NCBI GenBank assembly: GCA_945910005.1
Contig: OX246746.1
Location: 35,119,638 to 35,183,637, forward strand
DNA length: 64,000 bases
Source of the DNA: Isoperla grammatica
Lineage: Eukaryota > Arthropoda > Insecta > Plecoptera > Perlodidae
Direction: 5' to 3'
Under the pieces are notes generated by a model. That model made no database searches. It saw only the letters and a list, made by a program, of their open reading frames with translations, and was not told the origin of the DNA. Both the position numbers and the translations under genes were made by a program. How positions within the stretch are numbered: the first letter of the stretch is position 1; each line of letters opens with the position of its first letter. Below, in pieces: positions 40,842 to 53,323 of the stretch.

Positions 40842-43800
40842 TCCTTTGAGAAATTCTGTCCTACAAATTATCTAACCCACTTTGTAGTTCTTGACAATCC
40901 TCTATCTTCTTGACTTCTAGATATGCAACCCAATCATTTGCAAACAATATTATTTTAATTTTAACTCCCATTCTGTCAGACACGCTATTCCTAAAAATCA
41001 AGAAGGGCGTTGGACCATGGATGCTTCCTTGTGGTACGCCCAAAGTTACTTCTACTTCCTCAGATACAGCATCCCCCATCCTAACCTTTTGTGTACACCA
41101 CCTCAGAAATTCTCATCCATCTAACAACCCTATTATCAACTGGCCAATTTTCTAGTGTTTGCATTAATAATTTATGGATCACCGAATCGAATGCCTTACT
41201 TACGTCACTTTATAAAGTATAAACCATTCCTGCTTCAGAATATGCAAATAATAACCATTATGACTGAGTTTATTCAGGGTTTTTCTTTATTCGGGTAACT
41301 CGATGACAAAATTAGCGTGGATAAACAAGGAACTAATGTAATAGACCTAACTCTCAAATAAAAAAAAGAAATATGCACTAAAACTTACTCTGTACAGGCC
41401 ACGAACACCCTCAGTTCGATAGATTTTCGTAAGTGCATCCATCATCCCGGCATAAGTCTTACTTTGTGGTAGTAACGCCGCATCTGCCGAACCGTACTGC
41501 AGACATAGCCGTGTTTTCACTACCCATATGGGGTTAGTCATGATGAGGGTCAGTATGCCGGCTTCTGCTGCTGCCAGCATGTGAAGGCCGGGCCCGAGCG
41601 GCTTCTTAGTATTACCTCCCTGGATCCATGTTTTAATGGTGTTGTAGCTGCAACAAACAAGCACACAGGCCGACATATTACAAACATAGGGTCAATATGC
41701 AAAAAATATATAACAAATATTATTCTAAAACTGAAGGATGCGTTAGTCTGTCCAAGTACGAACTGAAATTTGGAACATTTTAAATTGTGTTTTTTGTAGG
41801 CCTATACCGTATGTGTTTATTTAACAATGAAACAGATTTGTTAGGCTATATCTTATCGAGTTGCCTGGCAGCTACAGACCTAGACCCAGTGGCGTAACGC
41901 AAATCGCCCGGGCCCCCCGCAAGAATCGTTTCGGGTCCCCAATATGGGGTTAATTAAGAGCCAAATCGATTAAATAACGAAATAAACTTTTACTTGAGCT
42001 CTAATATCCCCACACAGTCATTTTAAAATTAGGTAGTTTCAAGTAAGGTACTTAATTACATGCAGTAATATCACAAGAAGCGATCTTGACGAGGAGCAAT
42101 CTTGTGACTGGCGAGCCAAACTGCCAATTATGGCGTCCGTGTTAAACTGCTTGGCCTGTTCACAGTTCACACTCTATGCTGAGTATATACTGAGAGAGCT
42201 TTAAGACTGTCTTGAGGCATGCTGCAGTGCTGCTCCTCAAATATACACATATATATATATATAAATTTTTAATTATTTTAAAATCTGAAAATGATTTTTT
42301 GGTATGTTGCTACTGTGACCAGAACAGTAAGAAATAACATGAGGGCCAGTGGCGTATCGAGGAATTTACAAGGGGGCCGTCGAACATCCTAAGCATGTAG
42401 GGGGTCTGGGGTGTACAGTCCAAGCCCGGGGAGATCAATTCGCCTATGGCGAATTTCTTCTTCATATATAACGTTTTACACGCCTGTAAACACGTTTCAG
42501 AATCGGACAATGATACAAGATATATATGATAGTTTTCCCCCGTCCGGGCCCGTGGAAGATTCAATATACTTAGGATTCAATAAAGTTTCTTATAGGCAGT
42601 ACCGATTTTAAGACGAGAGAAAAGAGGAACCCCCTGACCTCTTCCACCAATAAATATTTTTAAATATATTTCTTCAAAATTGTCCCATTCCTCCAACTTC
42701 CTTTCCCGTATGGCCCCGGAGAAGAATAGGTCCAAATTGATGAACATTTAAAAATTTGATGACAAAAAAACAACATCTGTTCTGATCTGCCTGGGGATTC
42801 TGATTCGCGAGGGGTCTCCTTTACGCCACTGCTTAAACCTAGAGATATTATCCTGGACCAGGAGACTAATAAATCAGGTTCAGGTTTTGGATGAATTTAT
42901 TCTTATTATCACAGGCTACAGTATTACAATAGGCCAAAAACATATTTAAGGTAACTCACAAATTAACATGATTAGGTCTATGTACATATAGGCTACATTA
43001 TGGATCATTCCATTTAATCAAGCAACATATACGTATTTACATTTAAGCTCGATCTAAAATTTCAAATCCCCCCCCCCCAAAAAAAAACACTGGAACATCA
43101 TGACTTTTCTCAACATGACATGGTGCTGATGACAGTAGGCCTAGTCTCCCTTTAATTCAAATTTCAAGGGACCCTAAAAACTCCAATTTTAATTTAAAAA
43201 ACTGTAATTCTAAGCACTATGTATATCTATATCTTCTGCTGGGACTTCACCAATAGTTTGCATTACGTATAAATCGTATAAATAAATTTGAATTAACAGA
43301 GTTTTAATAAACAAAGCACTACTGTATACACTTGGACCACATTGTGGCAATATAGATATTTCAAAGCTATGAGTTCCAGAAGAATGACATAGGCCTATCA
43401 AGTAGAAGAATGATTTTGTTACAATAAATTTAACAAGTAAGATAACTACAAATGTTTTATTGTTTAAATGGTAGTCTACATAACCCTAGTATGTAGGCTA
43501 CACACATTTGTTAAGACATACTTAATGTAGTGTGGCCTACTTGTGGACCAATTTTTATGATGCAAATGCAGCTACAGTTAATATATTTCATTCTCCTGCA
43601 AAGCTGTCATTCTTCATTCTTCTGTCTATCATAATGCACATAAAGGCAAAGCAATAGAATAGCTAGGATTTTCAGCCAGACACTGCACCTTTTGATACTA
43701 GCATGAAATTTTGCTCAGGGCTAGGCCTACCTAAGATTTGCAAAAGATTTGGAGGCCAAAAAAAATCATCCGGGGTCAGGAGCATGACTAGAGGCATTTG

Positions 43801-45557
43801 TTTTGCGCACGTCGCGATAACACGAAAGTCTACACTTTAAGTAAGATTGTTGAAATTTGAAGCTTTCTTGACATGATGGTTCAGCTCAAACTGTTTTTAA
43901 AAAAAGAACAAAACGTGATTTTTTGGCTAAAACAACAAACAACGCGAAAAGTGGCTTAAATAGCGATAAAAATCACGAAAAACGTGCAAATTAACAATAT
44001 TAAGAGTGAAGGATACCTCTACGTCAAAAACCGCAGAAAATTTTCATTTTTTAACTATATCTCAAGATTGAAACACAGCATCAAAAATCTGAGACACCGT
44101 AGCGCTGTGGTTTGGTAATCCCTACACACTGAATGATAAATGTATTTAACGTTATCATCAGTATGACTGTGATAACGATTTCCTTAAATTACTAGGGAAA
44201 TCGTTATCACAGTCATACTGATGATAACGTTAAATACATTTATCATTCAGTGTGTAGGACTTACCAAACCACAACGCTATGGTGTCTCAAATTTTTGATG
44301 CTGTGTTTCAATCTTGAGATATGATTAAAAAATGAAAATTTTCTGCGGTTTTTGACGTAGAGGTATCCTTCGCTCTTAATGCAAAAAACTGATAATCTAA
44401 TTAAATTTCTGATTCTCCACGGTCAAAACGTACAAAATACACGTCGACCAGCTAAAAGTTGTTTAAATTAATATAATAATCGGTCTAGCCAATGTGTTTA
44501 TAATAAAATACAATTTTTCTTGAGGGCTCGTTAAGTGTACATGGAAACTTTATTTTCATTCAGTACCCTACAGTTGGCAAAATAATAATTTTTGTCTTTT
44601 TGTGTTTTCACTGCAATTTTACTTGTTTGTAATTGCTGGAAAATGAAAACAATAAAACATTAATAAAAACATATAACACCACATTAGGTATGTGTTTTTT
44701 TAAACAAAATTTGAAAAAAAATTATCCCATTTTAAAATGCCTCTTGCTATGACGTCATCAAGATGGCCGACGCATTGAAACGATTTTATCAGAATATCTG
44801 ATGAATCACTGGCTCGATTCTTGATTTAATTTTTTTTTTTAGTTAAAAGTAATTACATTTGCATTCAAAATGGTAGGCCTAACCTACAAAAATACAAATT
44901 TTTTGATAATTACTAATTAGTTATTTAAAAAACAGAAAACTTGATAATGACAACTTGACAAGTGTTTGGCTATTTCCACCATAACTTTCTATAGATGGGT
45001 TTAATTAAAACATATGTCAATTAAAAGTTGTTCCGCATTTCCTTTACTAAAAATGAGTAATTTATACCTATGAACTACGTATTGAATTCCAGTGTCGTTT
45101 AGTATTCTGCTCGGACTTGACAAATTTTGTTTGCAACTTACAAGAGGAAGTAAAAGCCCCAGGCACTTCCAGAGCCCCAAACATTAGGTGTGACACCCCT
45201 GTACAGGCCCCGAGCACCTTCCTGGCGGAATATTGTTGCAACTGCACTGCGGAGACCTTTGTACTGAGGTGTACCAACTGTGTGACCATCATTCACTGTA
45301 ACAAAACACATGGTTTATTTTAGTCACAATTTTAGAATGCAAGGTGCATGATGAAGAATAGTTCATCACGATTATAAGTAGTATCTCGATAATTTGAAAC
45401 TGTAGATGTACGTGTAAAGAAAAACGTTTAAGAAATAAAAAGATTCGAATTAGCAAAAAGGAAATCAAAAAAAGTAATATGTATCGAGAAAACGAAAGTA
45501 GCCTATGACTGTTATTATTATTACTATTATTTATTATTATACTATTACTATTATTAA

Positions 45558-45603
<46 letters not shown>

Positions 45604-48600
45604 TATTTCCAGTAGTGGGAAGCTGGGGATAGAAGGGCCATCATGGCCCATACACATAGTGTCTTATCATCATAAGTTCATAACAAAATAGTAAATAATA
45701 TAGAAAATACTATAGAAAAATACACAAAATATTATAGAGGAAAAAAAAATGAAATAAAATTATAAGGAAATAGAAATTTAAAAATAGATTGAATTACACT
45801 TTTAAATTTTGAATATATGGTCTAGTGCTTGAATTACATTACATTAATAGGTATGTAACTTGAACATTATTTAGACCTAGGTCTAGCGCCCGATATACCG
45901 GTAATATTGTCCGTAATTTCTTCTGAGTCTGTAATTTGTGCATTAACAATATCCTCCCCACAAACTAGCTGCTTGAGGTCTGAAGAAATTTGGCAATGAA
46001 ACAAAGGGTGGGGCGTGCGTTTGAGCGTGGAAAAAAGTGCCCCATGAGGGAAATGGAATTAATGACACGTGGATCCAAAGACTATATATACGCGAGTCGT
46101 TTCACGAGTGCCATTTCCACCCTCGCTCCATCAAAACATAATATGCTTATTGGAAGGGGAAATGACAGTTCCAGCCCTAAAAACAGTAATTAATAATAAC
46201 ACAATTTTAATAAAATAAAATAATAATATATAGGCCTACATACATAGCCCTGCCAATATAATAATTTTGAACTAAAATAATTCGAATTAAATTCCAGTTT
46301 TCATTATAAAATCGCTAGTAATTTTTGCTAGTAAACTTGTTCGGATTTCGAAATATCTTAAAGGCAGTAGCCTATCTCGGTTTGAAGCGATGCACGATTA
46401 TGTGATAAAAACCCAATAGAAAATAGGAATAAAGAACAAATCTCGTAAATTGGTTCACTGGTTCATTCATTATGAGGGAAAACTTATTTTGGAATGAAAA
46501 ACATGTCACAGCGGGGCAGGTTTGAATCGTCTACGCGGCCTTCAATGGAACCCTCGCAGCTGCGAGACCCGCCTTCTGAGGGCAAAGTACGGTTTATTTC
46601 CTTAATAAGTTATTTTTAGAAGTGTCAGTCAGTCCAAGCTTGTACACTACTATGGAATGTGCTGTGTGTACTGTTTCGAACCAAAGACTACGAAACAACG
46701 TGATCGAGAATGTGAAGTGCAAAACATTTGAAGGCAGAGCTTGGAACACGGAAGGGTGCACATTTGGGCAATGCAGTGACTGTTATGGACATGGATTTAG
46801 TATCAAGAATCTGAATCAATTAAGGTAGTAGGCCAAGTATTGACTTTGATTGTATAACAATTCATTCATCTTCGAAAAAATATTTTTAGAACTTGGGACA
46901 ATTAGAACAGAGTTCGGCAGACAATTTCGCTGTTACGCATGCGTGCAGTCGGTCTTATATCTCAAACTGAAATTTGTTTCTCTCAAAATGTGGAGACACG
47001 TTGCGTAAAAGTTATTTGTGAATTGGATGAAGTCTTGGAATCATTTGATAAAAAACAAGAGGGTAGTTATCCCCGTGTGTGTCGCAACCGCCGTCAGAAA
47101 GGAATACCCGGAAGCAAACAGCGAGTACATGGACCAAGACCGCCCAAGAGGAAGATGCATTTTACTTTGATTTTGAATAGGTATTTGCGTAGTTGACGAA
47201 TATATTTTATTTCTCTTGCAGACCTACTGCACATACAGTTTTGGTAGGTTGGAAATATTTTCTTTTCACAACTCGTAATCGTTACCGCTTTTTATATATA
47301 CCTGGATATTTTTTCAATGCTTGGAAATAAAATAAAATACTAAAACGATCTTTGCACTTTGCTGTTGTACACTGAAAAACAACACAGGAACCAACCATGT
47401 TTGTAATTTATATTAAACATATTAAAATATATTTCCGAAATTCCGAACATTATTCCCAGTGAAGATGCGACGAGTGAGAGTAAGGGTTTGACACGAACTA
47501 TCGGACGCCGCTGGCTGCGAGGTTGTCGGGGCGAGCACGGTCTTGCTACAGAGAAAGCTGCCCCGCTGTGACGTCACAGCTAGTGACGGCACAAAAACTT
47601 TAAACAGCCTTATTGCCCAAACGGTTCAACCATTCTCAATAAAATTTGGGCTCAATTTTTTTTAATTTTTTGTCTGATTTATTGAAGAGCATTTTTACCA
47701 ATGTTGGGTAGGAACGGATTTTTTTAGTTCCGTTCCTAGGAACTAGTTCCTTTTTAAGGAACTGAGGAACGCTATAGTTCCTTTTTTCCAACCAGGAACT
47801 ATGGAACGCCATAGTTCCAATTTTCCAGGAACTGTAACTTATTTTCATAAGTTCCTTTTATTTTTACTTGACTGTACAAGCTTGAAGGACGAAAGCGCCA
47901 AAACATAGTTTACTTACAAGATGACAGAAACGAGAAATCTAAAACAACTTTTTTTGTAATATTTCATTCTTGTCTACCCATCCCAACCCTCCACCTGCTA
48001 CGCCACCCCCGCGTGGGGTCTCCAATTAGTCGCACACCGGCACAAGTGGAAGACCCGAAACCGGTGACTAATCCCAAATCGCTCATGCGGAATAAGCGTG
48101 TCATGTCACTTATAAATGACCAACCGTCCAACCCCTCCTAAACAGGTGTGAGAGCCTCAGACTGTCATTCCGAAATCAAACAAAATATGAAATATATCAC
48201 TTGTCAACCCATCACATCAGTCAATGTTCCCTTAACACCCCAGCGGTGTTAATACCTATTATTCGCATCGCCAGCAAAACTGCATTCGAATTCATTGGAA
48301 ACGGGAAGGCTTTGATGATGAAAGATGTGGTCCGAGTGGGGTGGGGGTGAAGTTATTAAGCGGCAAGGAGCTATCTCAATATTCACTGATCTATTCAGTA
48401 GGTATTCAATTTTCGCAACTAGTGCATGTGACAACATCGCTGTCTCCTTCGATCGTTTTGTTATAATGTCTGGTGTTCGTGGCAATAACATACTGCCCTT
48501 TAAAAAAATACAGACCATTTTCTTTCCGGGCGAAAGTGATGTTTTCGGCGACGAAGAAATTTTTCGGCAAAATGCTTGCTTTGTTTACCAGCTAATAAAG

Positions 48601-51600
48601 TATTCGATGCTTCGAGGTCATCGCCTGCCAATCTTGAGAAGCACATGCATTTTGATTCCTACAAATTTCAACCATATTTTAGGCGTGATTTGCGAACCCT
48701 TGGCATTAAATTTAATATAAAACTTTAATTGAATTCATTATTTATTTTAGTTTTTAGTAATTAATGTAAATTGTAATTCATTAAGGATTAACAATATAAA
48801 ATAACCTTAACTTTTCGTCAATGTTCTTGGTGTATAATGCATAAACCCGGATAATAACCATTGAGTCCATGGTTAGTATCCCGCTCGGCAATATCCAAAG
48901 AAAAATGGTTGTTTGCGGAAAGGAACTATTAAGGAACTTAGTTCCATTTTGAAAGGAACTAAGGAACGCCCCAGTTCCTTTTTTTTTTTAGAGGAACTTG
49001 GAACTGGAAAGAGTTCCTTTTTCCTAGCGTGGAACTGGAACTAGGTCAATTTTTTAGGGAACTTACCCAACACTGATTTTTACCAAACCAAAACTAGGGC
49101 TTTGAAGGACATTGAAACCCTAGCTCTGAACAATACCAATTCAATCTATTGATTTAAATCATAAAAATTATAGCAAAAACTAGAACCCCCATTATTTTTA
49201 AGTTGATAATATTCACTTTGCCGTTTTTTTTTGGTCGTGACGTAGCTCATTACTAGTCCCATGCCGCTAGCATTGGCGGGAGATGAGATATGTTGTATGC
49301 ACTGTGTATTAACACTGCCATGTAGCAAACGCACTATTAGCGGTAGCTCACTCAACTCAATTGCATGTTAATCGGCCATATTTTCTCTTCCTATTCAGTG
49401 CTTCAATGAGAAGAATATCTAATTTTCATAATGAGGAAAATTGATTTTAAATACGCCATGTTTGCCGTATTTATTAACACGCATTTAAAAGTCTGGTTAG
49501 TATTTTTTACGATAACATAGGATTTAGAAAATTTTGACAAAATATGACATGCACGTAGAATTATAATAAAATACTGTATTGCAATTTGTGTTAGGATTTG
49601 CATAGGCCTACAGTTATGTGATATGCATTGCCGTTGTACTTGCAGCACTCACACTGCACCATGCTCGCACTGTGCTTCCAGCATTGGTGCCGCTTAGCTA
49701 CTCGTGGCTTGAGCATTTAGTACACAAGCCACAGTTCAATACATATCATAGAATTGTATGCAAATCCTAACACAAATTGCAATAGGCCTACCTACCTTAA
49801 ATTTTGTTTTTATAATTCTAGCCTACATGCATGTGGTATTATTATGTTAAGACTACCGGTACCTAAACGGCAAATATGTTCTCGTAAAATATACTAATCA
49901 GACTTTTAAATAGGCCTATGCATGTAAATATGGCATACGTAGCATATTTAAAATCAATGTTCCTCATTATGAAAATTAGATATAGGCCTACCTATAGCTA
50001 TGCTTCTCGTCGGAGCATTGAATAGGAAGAGAAAATGTTGCAGATTAAGGTTCAATTGAGTTGAGTGAGCTACCGCTAATAGTTTGTTTGCTATGACCTG
50101 GTGTCAATAGATGCGCGTACGACATATCTCGTCTCCTGCCAATGATGATGACGATTAGAGGCCCATGAAATTAGCATTAATTTTTTTGTGTTAGGGTTAA
50201 TTCATAAAAATTTAGCATTAGGCATTAAAATTAACTTTAAAATGGCAAAATTTTAGTAAGGTACCCGTAATAATTAGTTTTTTATCTGAAATCAGGGTTT
50301 TAGCAACAAAATATTAGATGTGGACCAAAAATTGTAATAAAAAAATGAATTCTTTATTGATTGCGATTGTTCATTGACACTATGGATAGGCCTATCAGCA
50401 CAATAAAAACTAAAATAGGCCTAGTAACCAACTGGAAATCAGACAGTGAAATGTTAAGTTCAGGAAATTGACAAAAATGTATTGTTTTCGCATATTTGGC
50501 ACTTATCGCATGAATGGAGTTTATTTTTTAGTACCATAAGACCTATGTCACAACCAAAAAATGGCCGCGCTCAACGGCTCAAGTGAATTATCAACTTGAA
50601 AATAATGTACATAGCAAATTCCTGGAGTGAATATGCAGTTCTAGTTTTCGCTTTAATATTTATTAAATCAATAGATTTAATGGGTATTATATAGAGCCAG
50701 GGTTTTGATATCCTTTACTTATTTAACAACTAAATGTCTATTATGTACATAATATGCATAATAGTTGTTTTGATTTACCGGTAGCCTAGGCCTACATCAA
50801 ATTATTTAGAATACATTTGTGTCCATTTTTAAGGGACAATGTAGGGGCCTATTTGAAGTATTATGACTAGGCCTACTTGATAGCTAGTCGTATGACGTCG
50901 GCCAAATCAGAGGCATTACAAATCGGCGGGGTCATCATAACGGGAATCCATTAAGTGGGTTGGAGGTAGGGGTGGGCATTGAGGTTGCAAAGATGTAGGC
51001 TGGCATGAATGAGAATAGAAATGACACAGAGTGAAAGAAAAAGTTTCAAAAGTAAGCAAGCGAGGTAAATATAGCCTACACATAGGGTCTGCGTTTGGAA
51101 AACGGGAAACAAATTTTTCTAGTGAAATGTCATGGCACTTAGTGGGAAGAAGTGATGGAGAAAGGTGCCGAAAGTAGTGAAAAACCGTGGATTGTCGTTT
51201 GGAAATATCGTGAAATAGGTTGCATAAGGTGAATGGGTAGTGATGTGCAGTGGCGGCTCGCGCATAAGGTCACATGGTCACGTGACCCCCCTCTCAATCA
51301 CCCAAGCACAAATTGCAATATGCACATTTGAATTGACGTTTAAAACGCGCGGTAGAAGATACCACCGCCTTGCCGCGGTTGCACTTGGGATTCTTGAGCG
51401 TGTGCACTGTGCTGTGTACCACAGACCTTGCGCTGGTATACTTCTCTCTTCCTCAGATGGTTCTCCGACGCATGCGCACAACGCGTTTCTCCAGCAGCTG
51501 CATGGAATTAGGTCAAGTTTCTAGCCAAAGATCGTCACAGGTTCTGTGTGAACAGTGAGTACATAGTGGTCTGGTCAGTGAATATCTAGCTTTGTCTGGT

Positions 51601-53281
51601 AGTGCATCGACCTTGGATGTGGTGGTTCGCGTGGTGTTGTCCGTTCCTTGTGTTCATCAAGTGTGTGTGTAGGCCTATAGCCCAAAACAGAGAAAATAAG
51701 TGAGTAATTGATGTGTTAAAGTGTGTAAAATGAACGAGGTGTGACAGTAGTGTAGCCTGGACAGTGATAATATTCCGTGTTACACCAAAACAAAATGAAT
51801 GAGGTAAGATACTTGAAAAAGAAATACTTGAGTTACGAAGATCGACTGTTAGCGAAGACATTTAGGTCCACCAAGACTAGACTTGTGCATTAGTCAGGCT
51901 GTTCTGTTAGCTACAGGTGCAAATGGTGCATAATGCATTATTCTGTTTGACATGCCTTTTGTTTGGCGGTGATTATACATGCGTAGGGATTTGTCACATA
52001 TAGCCTACATAACCTCACATTAACATAGCTGTTGCTGTTGTGGTTGTTGTATTTATCAACTAGCCCAATTGTCATAAGTAGGTAGTTTAGTTCTTAAGTT
52101 GGTCATACTGTTTAAATCTAGCCATGACTCGACGCGGGAGTCGGGTGTCCAATTTCAAACATGGTAGGTTTCTTTACGTGTTATTAAAAGTGTTCAATAC
52201 ATCTATATTCATCCTGAAGTGTTGTGTACTTATTTTAGATAAGACATAACAGGATTGGTGTCAAAGATTTGAAACATTTGAGTGAGAAAACCAAAAAACA
52301 TGGACTATCTAAAGTCATTAGGACAATGAAATGAGTGTACCGTTGATAGGTAGGAATAATATCAGACAACAACTATAGATGTCGGCTATAGAATTTCTGT
52401 TCGTAAACACAATGACACAGACGTTAAAATATTAGGTAAGTTTGCATGTGCTGTTATTTTATTAGGCCTATCTTCTGTATCTGTGTCAGTGTCTAAATGT
52501 AACTCTAAAATGCGACTTGCTACCCTTTTTAAATGTAAACTGATTTGTGCCCTACCTATTTCAAACCCCACGAGCCGCCACTGGTGATGTGAAATTACCG
52601 GTAATTTATAATTTGGTAAATTACGGGGTAAATTACCGGGTAAATTACTGATGCTCGGTAGTTTTAAAATTTAAAATTTTAATAGTACGATGTAAGGTAC
52701 CTGGTTAAAGAAAAAATGCTTACAAAAATCATTGGGCATTTTTAACCTATTTACTACTATAATGTTTATAAATTACTATTTAATTACAACCTTAGGACCT
52801 GGGCCCCCCCTATCTGCACTAGGTGGAAAGGATGGATGCATATATGTGTTCATTGGCATTTGGCCTATACATACATTACACCTAGGCTATATTGCATAGA
52901 AAGAAGCCTTCTTTCCAAAGAAGCCAAAACTAGCCTAGTAAGTTATTTCTGTATTTGTATATTTTTTGTATTATAACAACTCACTATTAATGAGCGATAC
53001 GCATCAGGCAGCATTACTGCACCAGCACCTGCTGCATTATATTCATATTTAGAAAACACTTTCAAAAAATTACCAAATTCTACATTATTAATTAGTAGGC
53101 TACTATTATATTTGTAAGGTAGGCGGAGGCTGACCCTGCTAATGCATAAAATATAAATACGTATACAAGCAATCAAATCATGGAAGTTTTCATGGAGCAT
53201 TTAGCGGAGTCTAAAGTAACCAGGTGAAGAAAAGAAAAAACTTCAGAAAAAAGTAGAACAAGAATAAAAAATTTAAGAAAA

Positions 53282-53323
<42 letters not shown>

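Larger units (their letters stand above)
39987..41215 (-). pseudogene. LINE reverse-transcriptase remnant split by microsatellites
   Basis: From the right: [12 protein letters not shown], then [35 protein letters not shown] (the F-A-D-D box reads FAND) and [12 protein letters not shown]. Further left at 40240-39990 the thumb region gives [20 protein letters not shown]. Between the two parts lie a (CATA)n block and an (AAT)n block. The catalytic second Asp is replaced by Asn and frames shift, so it is dead. Confidence 0.8.

Noticed and set aside
45289..45657. Minus-strand frame with a long poly-Asn run
   Set aside because: Produced by the (ATT)n microsatellite; its right end overlaps SLC25A32 exon 2 only by a few bases and out of context.
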